This document shows positions 8,710 to 16,698 of a DNA stretch of 64,000 bases, piece after piece. Under the pieces are notes generated by a model, which was not told the DNA's origin, did no database searches, and worked only from the letters and a program-made list of their open reading frames with translations. This stretch comes from Saccharibacillus soli (lineage in GTDB: Bacteria; Bacillota; Bacilli; Paenibacillales; Paenibacillaceae): positions 1,116,001 through 1,180,000 of the forward strand of contig NIOB01000001.1 in assembly GCA_002189105.1 (NCBI GenBank). Direction: 5' to 3'. The first letter of the stretch is position 1. Each line of letters starts with the position of its first letter. Position numbers and translations under genes: made by a program.

Positions 8710-10953
8710 TCAAGCGGACGAAGCTGCTTGTTCAGGCATCTCGGGCAGGTAGAGGGTGAAGGAACTCCCTTTGCCCAAGGTGCTATCCAGCGTCATACAT
8801 CCACCCAGCAGACGGGATAGCTCACGGCAGATGGACAGTCCAAGGCCTGTACCACCATACATCCGTTCCGTGCTGCCATCCGCCTGGCGAAACGCTTCAA
8901 AGATAATCTCCCTTTTATCCTCTGCGATGCCAATGCCCGTGTCGCTCACTGTCACCGCGATCGCGGATTGAGCCGTAGAAGCCTGAGGAACCATGCAGGG
9001 AAATTCGAGGTTGGTGATTTTTTGCAGGGTACAGGTGACTTTGCCTGTTGAGGTAAATTTGAATGCGTTGGAGAGCAGGTTCTTGACGATCTGTTGGAAC
9101 CTCTTGCCGTCTGTATAGAAAAATTCCGGAATGTCGTCGGCAACCGTAACTTCAAATTCGAGATTCTTCTGTCGAGCCAGGGCGTCAAATCCGTAATAAA
9201 CCAATTCGGGGAAATCACGCAAAGAGACGGCTTCCCGGGTGATGTCCAACATGCCGGCTTCGACTTTGGAGAGGTCCAGTACATCGTTGACAATGTCAAG
9301 CAGATCCTGGCCAGAGCGATGAATAATCTCTGCGTAATTTTCCCGCTCCTGTTCGCTGGATTCCGGATTTTCTGCGATAAGCTGGGAGAGGATCAGGATG
9401 CTGTTTAGCGGAGTACGAAGCTCATGGGACATGTTGGCGAGAAACTCCGACTTGTATTGCGAGGATTGCCTAAGTTCTTCCGCAGTAGATTCCAGCTCCA
9501 GCTGCGCTTCCAACAACTCATTTCGACTCTCTTCGGCCTGGCTGTACTGCTGCTGAAGCTGAACATTAACGGATCGAAGCTCCTCTTGTTGAACACGCAG
9601 TTCTTCGGTCAAAGTCTGCGACTCAATCAACAGCCGTTCGACCTCTGCACGACCCGATACGCTTTGCAGCGCGATGCCCAGCGTGGAGCGCATCTGCTCG
9701 ATCAGGCGACGATGCAGCGGGGAGAAGGCGTGCAGTGAGGTCAGCTCCACAACAGCTTCCACCCGATCATCTGCCGAAATGGGAATGATCCAGATCTGTT
9801 TGGGGCGATATTCGATGCTGCCCGAGCGGATCAGACCCGAATAAGACTCTGGTACATCGATCAAAATCTCCCGGCCATCCACCGCGGCTTGACCGATCAA
9901 GCCTTCACCCAATTGGAAGCGCTGAGTGGTATCCAGCGGCTCTCTATCGGCATAAGAGGCCAGACGCACGAAGACAGTTTCCCGCTTGTTGGATTCTCGG
10001 ATATAGAAAATACCCGAAGAAGCACCTACAGCCGGAGCTACAGTGGACAGGAAACGATGGGCAAGTTCGCTGGGACTGGGAACTTGGTGGTACAGAAGAA
10101 CCAGCTCATTCAGACGCGTCTGAAGCCAATGATTATCCTCAATGCGCTGATTAAACTCACGTACGCGTCCATTATGCTCTTCCAGAGCGTCCAGCATATG
10201 ATTGTACCCTTGCGCGATATTGCCAATCTCGTCATGTGTACCGATCTCCAAACGAGACATGTGTTCCACCGCGCCGGGATCAAAACGATCCATCATATCC
10301 GTAATTCGGCGCAGGCTGTTCGCTGTCCCTCGAATGACCCACATCGCGGAGAGCACACCGATACAGGTAATGGCCAGTGCAGACAGCGCACTCACATTCA
10401 GAATATCGGCAAATCTTCGATCAGCCTGACGATAAGCCATCTGCATTTTCTCTTCCTGAAGCATCGTGTATTCGCTCAGATTGCGCAGCAGGTTGGAACG
10501 GATTCCCTGCGCTTCCTCGACAAATAAAGTCGCAGCCTGTTCGGCGTTGCCTCTACCCAATGTGGTCTCGATTCGTTCCAGTACGTCCATATAACGTTCC
10601 ATGCCCTGTTGAATGGAGCCAAGGAGATCGGTATTGACATCACGGCCCATGTGCATTTGAAGATAGGCAAGATGCGAGTAGGCCGCCTGGCTCCGTCGAT
10701 CCATCTGCGCAAGATGAGCCGCAGCCTGCTTAGGGTCGGTTTCGTTCAGTAGATAACCCACCTCGCTGTCGAGATAGGCGAAGTTGTTGCGAAAAGCGGC
10801 TGAATGACTGACTTTATCGTAACGGTCGTCCATAATTTCGGAGAGATTTTGCTTGACTCCATCCAGCATCGCCGCCAGAGTGACCAGCAGGATCATCAGG
10901 GCGAACAAGATGGCGCCGAAGCCGAGCAGCTGTTTTTTGCGGTAACTCATCAT
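8710..10953 (-). CDS. Membrane-bound sensor histidine kinase (HAMP-GAF-HisKA-HATPase)
   Basis: A 747-residue kinase. Order of parts: first membrane helix (about residues 10-28), an extracytoplasmic four-helix-type sensor region (to about 185), second membrane helix (LSALAITCIGVLSAMWVIRG), HAMP, a GAF domain (about 290-430), a coiled coil rich in Q and E (about 440-505), HisKA with the phospho-acceptor in SHELRTPLNS, and HATPase_c with NLLSNAFKFT, DTGIGI and GTGLGLS. No receiver domain is attached and no response regulator gene is adjacent, so it is an orphan. The frame runs 49 codons further upstream, but the ATG pair at 10953/10950 has AGGAAG before it and starts a typical N-terminus. Signal unknown. 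Confidence 0.86.
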   Translation of the reverse strand: MMSYRKKQLLGFGAILFALMILLVTLAAMLDGVKQNLSEIMDDRYDKVSHSAAFRNNFAYLDSEVGYLLNETDPKQAAAHLAQMDRRSQAAYSHLAYLQMHMGRDVNTDLLGSIQQGMERYMDVLERIETTLGRGNAEQAATLFVEEAQGIRSNLLRNLSEYTMLQEEKMQMAYRQADRRFADILNVSALSALAITCIGVLSAMWVIRGTANSLRRITDMMDRFDPGAVEHMSRLEIGTHDEIGNIAQGYNHMLDALEEHNGRVREFNQRIEDNHWLQTRLNELVLLYHQVPSPSELAHRFLSTVAPAVGASSGIFYIRESNKRETVFVRLASYADREPLDTTQRFQLGEGLIGQAAVDGREILIDVPESYSGLIRSGSIEYRPKQIWIIPISADDRVEAVVELTSLHAFSPLHRRLIEQMRSTLGIALQSVSGRAEVERLLIESQTLTEELRVQQEELRSVNVQLQQQYSQAEESRNELLEAQLELESTAEELRQSSQYKSEFLANMSHELRTPLNSILILSQLIAENPESSEQERENYAEIIHRSGQDLLDIVNDVLDLSKVEAGMLDITREAVSLRDFPELVYYGFDALARQKNLEFEVTVADDIPEFFYTDGKRFQQIVKNLLSNAFKFTSTGKVTCTLQKITNLEFPCMVPQASTAQSAIAVTVSDTGIGIAEDKREIIFEAFRQADGSTERMYGGTGLGLSICRELSRLLGGCMTLDSTLGKGSSFTLYLPEMPEQAASSA

Positions 10954-11144
10954 GGGGCTTCCTGCTTTCTGAAATCGATTTGGAATGTTTCCATACCGCT
11001 TTTTACCTTTAAGGGAAGAAACTGAAGCAGTAAACAGGCATGAGGAGAAGAGGGGGAGGAGAAGATGTACAAATTCGACGTAATATGTTACGATATTCAC
11101 AATTAAAGATTCAATAATTTGAACGGCGAAAGGAGGTGAATCCT

Positions 11145-11495
11145 TTGCTCGACCTTCAGGATTTACTCCCTTATTTATTTTCCATCAGCTTACTTCTGAT
11201 TCTGCGGTATTTCTATTTGCTGTTCCTGTATGGCGGATTGCGAATGACCTGGATCTGGACGGATAGTTATGACTATCGGAATTACTTTACGTCCATCCCG
11301 GCACCGCATGGCTGCGATGCTCCCTCACGGTTAAGCCGAATGGTCAGACGCCGTGAAGCCCCCGACGATGACGGCGGCGATTGCTTCTCCTCTGTTGATG
11401 ACGTCCACTACCATCAACGAGGAGGATCAACATGCAGCATCAACAGTCCAAAGGATTCATTTTCAGTTCCAAAAGAGGGAAGTTTCTCGCACTAA
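11145..11495 (+). CDS. Leader ORF overlapping yidC; candidate MifM-like translation-arrest sensor
   Basis: A 116-codon ORF starting at TTG with an almost perfect AAAGGAGGTGA site 7 bases upstream. It has one strongly hydrophobic segment (about residues 10-32), a linker, then a basic run (RMVRRRE) followed by an acidic, glycine-containing patch (APDDDGGDC, about residues 70-80), and it runs 64 bases into yidC. The codons just after the acidic patch form the left arm of a hairpin that buries the yidC ribosome site. This is the arrangement of B. subtilis mifM upstream of yidC2, where a nascent chain stalls when insertion fails and opens the hairpin. Similarity to MifM is in layout and composition, not in clear homology; arrest is inferred. 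Confidence 0.6.
   Translation: MLDLQDLLPYLFSISLLLILRYFYLLFLYGGLRMTWIWTDSYDYRNYFTSIPAPHGCDAPSRLSRMVRRREAPDDDGGDCFSSVDDVHYHQRGGSTCSINSPKDSFSVPKEGSFSH
11385..11426 (+). promoter_or_regulatory. Hairpin sequestering the yidC ribosome binding site
   Basis: The left arm CTCCTCTGTTGATG (11387-11400) pairs with the right arm CATCAACGAGGAG (11412-11424) in 13 base pairs with a single bulged T, around an 11-base loop. The right arm contains the whole GAGGAG ribosome site that lies 6-7 bases before the yidC ATG at 11432. Left alone it should block yidC translation; a ribosome held in the leader ORF at about codons 75-83 would cover the left arm. Confidence 0.75.
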
Positions 11496-12496
11496 TCGCT
11501 TTGCTTGCCCTGGTTACCCTGTTATCCGGCTGTGGAGCGCAAAGCGGAGAGATCACCAGTTCGACACCCGGTTTTTTTAACCATTATATCGTCTTTCCCA
11601 TTTCGTATCTGATTCAGCATCTGGCCGGATGGTTCGGCGGCAGTTATGGCATCGGCATCATTGGCATTACGCTAATTGTTCGGACCGTATTGTTCCCGCT
11701 GATGATGCGTCAGGCGCGTTCGCAGCAGCAGATGAAGCTCAAGATGAACGCCATGCAGCCCGAACTGGATGCCCTGAAGAAAAAATACGATAACAAAAAA
11801 GACGCCGAGCAGCAGAAGCTGATGCAGCAGGAAATGATGGCGCTCTACCAGAAACATAGCTTCAACCCGCTGAACATTGGCTGCCTGCCGATTCTGATTC
11901 AGCTTCCGATTCTGTCGGGATTGTACACTGCCATTCGGTTGACGCCAGAATTGTCCACACATTCCTTTTGGTGGTTCCAACTGGGCAAGCCCGACTGGAT
12001 CATGGCTGTGCTTGTTGCGATCTTATATCTGGCTCAAGCCAAGATCGCGCAGTACAACATGACCGAAGAACAGCGCAAGCAGATGGCGATCATGAGTTAT
12101 ATCTCGCCCCTGATGATGTTATTCTTCTCATTCAGTGCTCCGGCAGCGATGCCGCTCTACTGGATGGCCAGCGGTTCGTTCCTGCTGCTGCAAACGCTGT
12201 TGTTCCGCAAAATGTACCCAACGGACCCGGCATCGATTGCCGCCATGGAAGCGGCTCGTTACGATCAAACGGGCGGTACGGGAGGCCAATCAGCAGATAG
12301 CGGCGCACATGCAGAACAAGTGTCCAAGTCTGCAAAGTCTACAAAAGATTCAACAGCTGTTGTTGACGGCAAAAAAGGCAAGTCTGCGCCTGTAGCAGTC
12401 AACAAATCCAAGGTGGGTGCGCCATCAACAAACAAAGGCAATACCCGTGGCGGCAAATCAGGAAGTAAAGGAAGCAAGAAACCAGCCAAAGCTTAG
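11432..12496 (+). CDS. yidC: Membrane protein insertase YidC/Oxa1 family (YidC2-like)
   Basis: A 354-residue insertase that inserts and folds membrane proteins with or without SecYEG. A lipoprotein signal peptide ends at LLSGCG (Cys about residue 31). Then come the five conserved membrane helices: around GIGIIGITLIVRTVLFPLMM (containing the catalytic-groove Arg), the charged C1 hairpin (MQPELDALKKKYDNKKDAEQ), NPLNIGCLPILIQLPIL, the WIMAVLVAILYL helix, and ISPLMMLFFSFSAPAAMPLYW. A Lys-rich tail follows. It is not next to rnpA or jag, as the housekeeping SpoIIIJ copy would be, so it is probably the second, conditionally expressed copy. Its ribosome site lies in the hairpin above. Confidence 0.92.
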   Translation: MQHQQSKGFIFSSKRGKFLALIALLALVTLLSGCGAQSGEITSSTPGFFNHYIVFPISYLIQHLAGWFGGSYGIGIIGITLIVRTVLFPLMMRQARSQQQMKLKMNAMQPELDALKKKYDNKKDAEQQKLMQQEMMALYQKHSFNPLNIGCLPILIQLPILSGLYTAIRLTPELSTHSFWWFQLGKPDWIMAVLVAILYLAQAKIAQYNMTEEQRKQMAIMSYISPLMMLFFSFSAPAAMPLYWMASGSFLLLQTLLFRKMYPTDPASIAAMEAARYDQTGGTGGQSADSGAHAEQVSKSAKSTKDSTAVVDGKKGKSAPVAVNKSKVGAPSTNKGNTRGGKSGSKGSKKPAKA

Positions 12497-12562
12497 AATC
12501 TCTGGGTTGGAGATTCCGCCCTCCAAACAGTTGTTTTAAGACCAACCGCCTGCGTGTTCTAT

Positions 12563-12610
12563 CAACCTCTTTGTGCAAAGCTGCGGCTTTTGTGGAGAGG
12601 TTGTTTTTTT
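12563..12610 (+). terminator. Intrinsic terminator of yidC
   Basis: CAACCTCT pairs with AGAGGTTG, with inner AAAGC/GCTTT pairing, followed by seven T. Confidence 0.8.
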
Positions 12611-12664
12611 GCGTTCCTTTCGTCATTTGTGATCGGTGAGGGCGTCTGGTGCAGTATATAAGCA

Positions 12665-12708
12665 CAAAAAGCCCCAGTCTCTTCCTGGTGGGAAAAGACA
12701 GGGGCTTG
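12665..12708 (-). terminator. Intrinsic terminator of trpE(G)
   Basis: On the minus strand AAGCCCCTGTCTTTTCC pairs with GGAAGAGACTGGGGCTT, then TTT. It lies about 70 bases after the anthranilate synthase stop. Confidence 0.8.
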
Positions 12709-12777
12709 TCTGGGTTTTCATCCGATAGGCGTTACTCGTCGGCCAAGAGTACAAGGATTAGGGTACCGGAACGTCTT

Positions 12778-14991
12778 TTAGGATTGGGCAGCAGACTCGC
12801 TCAGGTTAGCCGTCCGCATGAAGTTGTCGATGATCTGGTGACCGATGCGTCCACCTGCGGTGAGCAGCGATTCGGGATGGAATTGAACGGCATAGATAGG
12901 CCGTTCACGATGCCGAATCCCCATGACCACATCGTCTTCGGAACGAGCGGTTATTTCAAGGCAGTCGGGCATCTCTTCGGCGTGCAGGGAATGATAGCGT
13001 CCAACCTTGAAAGGACCTTCGATCCCTTCAAACAGTGGGCAGGAAGTCATCGCCCGAACTAATGCCGGCTTGCCATGCTGGGGAACATTCAGGATTCCCA
13101 GACGGCCGCCAAAATATTCAACGATCCCCTGGAGGCCCAAGCAGACGCCAAACAGCGGCAGTTCACGCTCAAGCGCCAGCTTCAGAACCTCTCGCATCTG
13201 GAAGTCATCCGGACGCCCCGGTCCAGGAGACAGCACCACGCCATCAAAGGATTCATTGCTGCGCAGCGTGCGCAGGGCAGCCGGTGTACGCTGCACCAGG
13301 ACTTCAGCTCCGGTCTCCTTGAAGTAGCCAGCCAGCGTATGGACAAAGGAATCTTCGTGATCGACAAACAGCAGGCGTTTGCCGCTGCCCGGTTTGTCGG
13401 CGGACGAAGCAGCGGGGGAGTCGGAATATGCCGCAGCTGTTGGCTGCGTACCCCGCACCGCTTTGACCAGCGCTGCGCCTTTGGTCAGCGTCTCTTCTTC
13501 TTCCTCAGCCGGAATCGAATCATAGAGCAGCGTGGCGCCGACCCGAATCTCTGCGACGCCTTCCCGAATCCGAATCGTCCGCAGGGTCAGCCCGGTATTT
13601 AAACCGCCGTCGAAGCTGTAGAAGCCCACGGCGCCTCCATACCAGTCGCGCGGAGAATCCTCATGTTCTTCAATCCAGCGAATCGCCGCTTTTTTGGGTG
13701 CGCCGGTGACCGTGACGGCCCACATATGAGTCATGAAGGCATCCAGTGCGTCGTAGCCTTCGCGCAGTGTTCCTTCCACGTGGTCTACCGTGTGGAAGAG
13801 ATGCGAATAGGTTTCGATCTGCCGGTGGCCGATTACGTTCACCGAACCGGGTTCACAGACGCGCGATTTGTCATTGCGGTCAACGTCCGTACACATATTC
13901 AGTTCCGCTTCATCCTTGTGGGAATTCAGCAGCTTGCGAATCTGCTCGGCATCTTCGATCGGCGAAGCGCCGCGTTTGATCGTACCGGAGATGGGGCAAG
14001 TCTCCATCCGTTTGCCTTCGACGCGCACATACATCTCCGGCGAAGAACCAACGAGGTGTTCACCGCCCAGATTGACGATGAACCCGTAAGGGCTTGGGTT
14101 GATGGCGCTCAGACGGCGGAATACCGCCGAAGGCGTATCTGGGCAAGGTTCGTACAACGTCTGCGTAGGAACGACTTCGAACAGATTGCCGACCTTAAAT
14201 TCTTCGATCGCCGTATCGACCAGCTTGGCGTAGCGGCCCGGTACGTAGTCCGGAAGCTTGCTGTGGGCGGTGCCCGCGTTCAGCGCGGCGGTGGATGGCG
14301 TCTGGCGATCCAGTCCCGCCGTCGAGCGGCTGCCCAGCGCAAAATCGTAACTGAGCTTGTACGCCTGATCCTGCTGGCGATCAACCATGACGATCTCGTC
14401 GGGCAGATACAGCACGACGTCAGGCCGTTCCAGGGTACGTTCATGCTTGAGCGGCATCGGTTCAAACTGGAACACCAGATCGTAGCCGAAGGCGCCATAC
14501 AGACCCAGCTGTGAGTCTTCCGGCGCTTCCAGCGCTTCCTTGACCTTGCGAATTAGCGTGAAGATGGAAGGGCGTCTGGTGCGATCTTCTTCCGACAGCT
14601 GTTCCTCTTCATCTTCGCGGCGAAGGACGGTACCTTCGATCAGGCGGCTGCCGGCTTCGTGGTGGAGCGCGAAGACCGGATCGGAAGAGAGAATATCCAG
14701 CAGAAATTTCAGCAGCAGATCGCCGCGTTCATTTAACGCACGAATCTCAAAACGACCGCGCGAAGAGCGCAGTTCAATAGGTGGATTAAGGAAACCGACG
14801 TCCCATCTCGAATAACGGCCCGGATATTCGTAGCCGCTCGTAAACAGGGCACCGCGTTTGTCATCAATATGGGCAAGAAGAGAAGACACCGCCTCTGAAG
14901 AATCAAGAGGGGTCAGGGTACGGGTAACTTGAAGTTGGTCCCGTGTGGCATAGTTAATCTGCTGGGGGGATAGGGTAGCTTTAAATTTCAC
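12778..14991 (-). CDS. trpE(G): Fused anthranilate synthase, TrpE-TrpG type
   Basis: A 737-residue single chain joining the two anthranilate synthase subunits; it makes anthranilate from chorismate and glutamine, the first step to tryptophan. The TrpE part (about residues 1-520) shows NPSPYGFIVNLGG, SSPEMYVRV, CPISGTIKRG, DRNDKSRVCEPGSV, and the chorismate site GAPKKAA. The TrpG part (about 545-730) shows LFVDHEDSFVHTL, SPGPGRP, the nucleophile Cys in PLFGVCLGLQG, and the His-Glu pair in QFHPESLL. This domain order and length match the TrpE(G) fusions of rhizobia; PhzE is shorter and normally sits with phenazine genes, absent here. AGGAGGAG precedes the ATG. It stands alone, without other trp genes. 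Confidence 0.87.
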   Translation of the reverse strand: MKFKATLSPQQINYATRDQLQVTRTLTPLDSSEAVSSLLAHIDDKRGALFTSGYEYPGRYSRWDVGFLNPPIELRSSRGRFEIRALNERGDLLLKFLLDILSSDPVFALHHEAGSRLIEGTVLRREDEEEQLSEEDRTRRPSIFTLIRKVKEALEAPEDSQLGLYGAFGYDLVFQFEPMPLKHERTLERPDVVLYLPDEIVMVDRQQDQAYKLSYDFALGSRSTAGLDRQTPSTAALNAGTAHSKLPDYVPGRYAKLVDTAIEEFKVGNLFEVVPTQTLYEPCPDTPSAVFRRLSAINPSPYGFIVNLGGEHLVGSSPEMYVRVEGKRMETCPISGTIKRGASPIEDAEQIRKLLNSHKDEAELNMCTDVDRNDKSRVCEPGSVNVIGHRQIETYSHLFHTVDHVEGTLREGYDALDAFMTHMWAVTVTGAPKKAAIRWIEEHEDSPRDWYGGAVGFYSFDGGLNTGLTLRTIRIREGVAEIRVGATLLYDSIPAEEEEETLTKGAALVKAVRGTQPTAAAYSDSPAASSADKPGSGKRLLFVDHEDSFVHTLAGYFKETGAEVLVQRTPAALRTLRSNESFDGVVLSPGPGRPDDFQMREVLKLALERELPLFGVCLGLQGIVEYFGGRLGILNVPQHGKPALVRAMTSCPLFEGIEGPFKVGRYHSLHAEEMPDCLEITARSEDDVVMGIRHRERPIYAVQFHPESLLTAGGRIGHQIIDNFMRTANLSESAAQS

Positions 14992-15080
14992 TTTTTCTCC
15001 TCCTTCGGTTAGGGACAGGTTCGGAGAGAAAAGAGAAAGAAAGTGATGGATATGCGATTAAAAAGAGGACTCGGCTCCGC

Positions 15081-15155
15081 TCAACTTATCTCCGCTCTAG
15101 TCTCTGCTCTGGCTCTGCTTGATGATGTGATCGTCTGGAACGTGCTTGGTTCCAT
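15081..15155 (-). CDS. Short leader ORF before trpE(G), 24 codons
   Basis: Within the trpE(G) leader, an ATG at 15155 has GGAGGAG about 8 bases before it and opens a 24-codon frame starting MEPSTFQTIT and ending at TGA 15081. It lies roughly 40 bases after the predicted transcription start. The following bases (AGAGACT ... AGTCCTCTTTTT) could form a weak hairpin with a T run. It contains no Trp codon, unlike rhizobial trpE(G) attenuator peptides, so a role in attenuation is doubtful. Coding status is uncertain. Confidence 0.35.
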   Translation of the reverse strand: MEPSTFQTITSSSRARAETRAEIS

Positions 15156-15203
15156 AATGCGGACTCCTCCGCGAGGGCGTCCGGCTCTCCGGACTTACCG
15201 CAA

Positions 15204-15233
15204 ATCATACCGGGTTAACCGGCGCATTGTCAA
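15204..15233 (-). promoter_or_regulatory. Sigma-A promoter of trpE(G)
   Basis: On the minus strand TTGACA (15233-15228), an 18-base spacer and TATGAT (15209-15204). The spacer contains an inverted repeat CCGGTTAACCCGG-like sequence. The leader from the start site to the gene is about 200 bases, long enough for regulation. Confidence 0.72.
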
Positions 15234-15372
15234 TGGTAGGCTGCAAAAGGGCACCTTCAAATGCACGCTGCCAGCTCCCCCTGGTCGGCCAGAGGATTAT
15301 GCGAAAGCAAAGAGTCAGGTGCTTATTTCCGCCGATTGCTTCGCGTTTTCCATCAGAGCTGAGTGGGTACCT

Positions 15373-15408
15373 TCATAGAAGAACGAACAGTCATAGAAGA
15401 ACGAACAG
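15373..15408. repeat. Perfect tandem 18-bp repeat
   Basis: TCATAGAAGAACGAACAG occurs twice in direct succession (15373-15390 and 15391-15408). It lies between the divergent trpE(G) and CDF exporter promoters. No function is evident. Confidence 0.85.
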
Positions 15409-15464
15409 TTGAGATCAAGAGGGATGGAGAGAAACAAAGATTTGCGACAGCGAACAGAAAAAAC

Positions 15465-15517
15465 TTGCGATGTCTCTCAAAGGAGATTAAAATGAATACA
15501 TGAACAAACGCTCATAT
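15465..15517 (+). promoter_or_regulatory. Promoter of the CDF exporter with ArsR-type operator
   Basis: TTGCGA (15465-15470), a 17-base spacer, TAAAAT (15488-15493). Immediately downstream lies ATGAATACATGAACA...TCATATG, which shares ATGAATACATG with the cadA operator region (17213-17223). The placement over the start site suggests repression by the ArsR-type protein encoded at 16699-17088. Confidence 0.65.
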
Positions 15518-15540
15518 GTTTAGAAAAGAGGGAGAACGTC

Positions 15541-16614
15541 ATGAGTCATAACCATACTCACAATGGACAATCTACACACGAGTCGAACTCCGGCAGCCAT
15601 GCCGAACATCGTCATAATCCTGCTCAAGAATCGACACATGCACACGGTAGTGGAGGACATGCCCACAAGGGACATGCACATGGCGGACACCATCATCACG
15701 GCCCAGGCGGTCATTCGCACACGCATGGCGCCAACAAGAAAGCGTTGAAATGGTCCTTTTTCCTGATTGCTTCCTACATGCTGGTCGAAGTGGCCGGGGG
15801 CTTAATCACCAACAGTCTGGCGCTGCTGTCCGATGCAGGGCATATGCTCAGTGATGCGGTAGCGCTTGGACTCAGCCTGCTGGCGATGATCTGGGGAGAA
15901 CGCCGTGCAAGCAGCACCAAGACCTATGGGTATAAACGCTTTGAGGTGTTGGCGGCTTTTCTGAATGGAATCGCGCTGCTTGGCATCTCCCTGTACATCT
16001 TCTATGAGGCGTTCCAGCGTTTCTCCAAACCACCGGTGGTCATGAGTTCAGGGATGCTGACGATTGCGGTCATTGGTCTGCTGGTTAACGTGGTGACCGC
16101 TTATATCCTGATGAGAGGTGATACGTCCGAGAACCTCAACATACGCAGTGCATTCCTGCATGTCATTGGCGATCTGCTGGGTTCGGTAGGGGCGATCATT
16201 GCCGCGATTCTTATTATGGCTTTCGGTTGGAATCTTGCCGATCCGATTGCCAGCGTGATCGTCGCGGTGTTGGTCTTGGTTAGTGCTTACCGGGTGACCC
16301 GGGATTCCGTGCATATTCTGATGGAAGGGACACCCGTTGGCTATGATGCCGATGAGATTCGCGGAGAGCTGACGAAGATCCCTGGTGTTCGGGAAGTCCA
16401 TGATCTGCATATCTGGTCGCTGTCTTCCGATCTGCCGCTGCTTACCGGGCATCTGGTACTGGAACCTCTGGCAGATGGTGCCGCAGTCATGAAGCAGGCA
16501 CGGCATCTGTTGACCGAAGATTATGGCATTGAGCATATTACGATTCAGCTTGACCCGCCCGACTTCGCGTGTGAAGTGGGACATGAAGGATGTACACAAG
16601 CTCCTAGTCATTAA
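15541..16614 (+). CDS. czcD: Cation diffusion facilitator (CzcD/ZitB-type zinc/cadmium exporter)
   Basis: A 357-residue exporter. The first 62 residues are extremely His-rich (more than 20 His), a likely metal-capturing tail. Six membrane helices follow; helix 2 has SDAGHMLSD and helix 5 has HVIGDLLGS, the two HxxxD metal sites that define zinc-transporting CDF proteins. The C-terminal cytoplasmic domain (about 280-345) with VHDLHIWSLSSDLPLLTGH is the usual dimerisation and metal-sensing fold. It pumps Zn2+ (and probably Cd2+, Co2+) out in exchange for protons. GAGGGAGAA precedes the ATG. It shares a terminator and likely a regulator with the following ArsR/CadA genes. Confidence 0.92.
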   Translation: MSHNHTHNGQSTHESNSGSHAEHRHNPAQESTHAHGSGGHAHKGHAHGGHHHHGPGGHSHTHGANKKALKWSFFLIASYMLVEVAGGLITNSLALLSDAGHMLSDAVALGLSLLAMIWGERRASSTKTYGYKRFEVLAAFLNGIALLGISLYIFYEAFQRFSKPPVVMSSGMLTIAVIGLLVNVVTAYILMRGDTSENLNIRSAFLHVIGDLLGSVGAIIAAILIMAFGWNLADPIASVIVAVLVLVSAYRVTRDSVHILMEGTPVGYDADEIRGELTKIPGVREVHDLHIWSLSSDLPLLTGHLVLEPLADGAAVMKQARHLLTEDYGIEHITIQLDPPDFACEVGHEGCTQAPSH

Positions 16615-16642
16615 ATCGCTGTCTATATGAAATGTGGATATG

Positions 16643-16676
16643 AAAAAGGAAGCTCCTGCGCAGGAGCTTCCTTTTG
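16643..16676. terminator. Bidirectional intrinsic terminator
   Basis: AAGGAAGCTCCTG pairs directly with CAGGAGCTTCCTT, flanked by A and T runs, between the converging exporter and ArsR genes. Confidence 0.92.
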
Positions 16677-16698
16677 TTCGTCAGGCCCTACCGAACAC

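Noticed and set aside
15366-15380. GGGTACC near the trpE(G) leader, considered as a T-box
   Set aside because: It lacks the GGTGGTACCGCG context, lies upstream of the predicted promoter, and no specifier loop or terminator fits.
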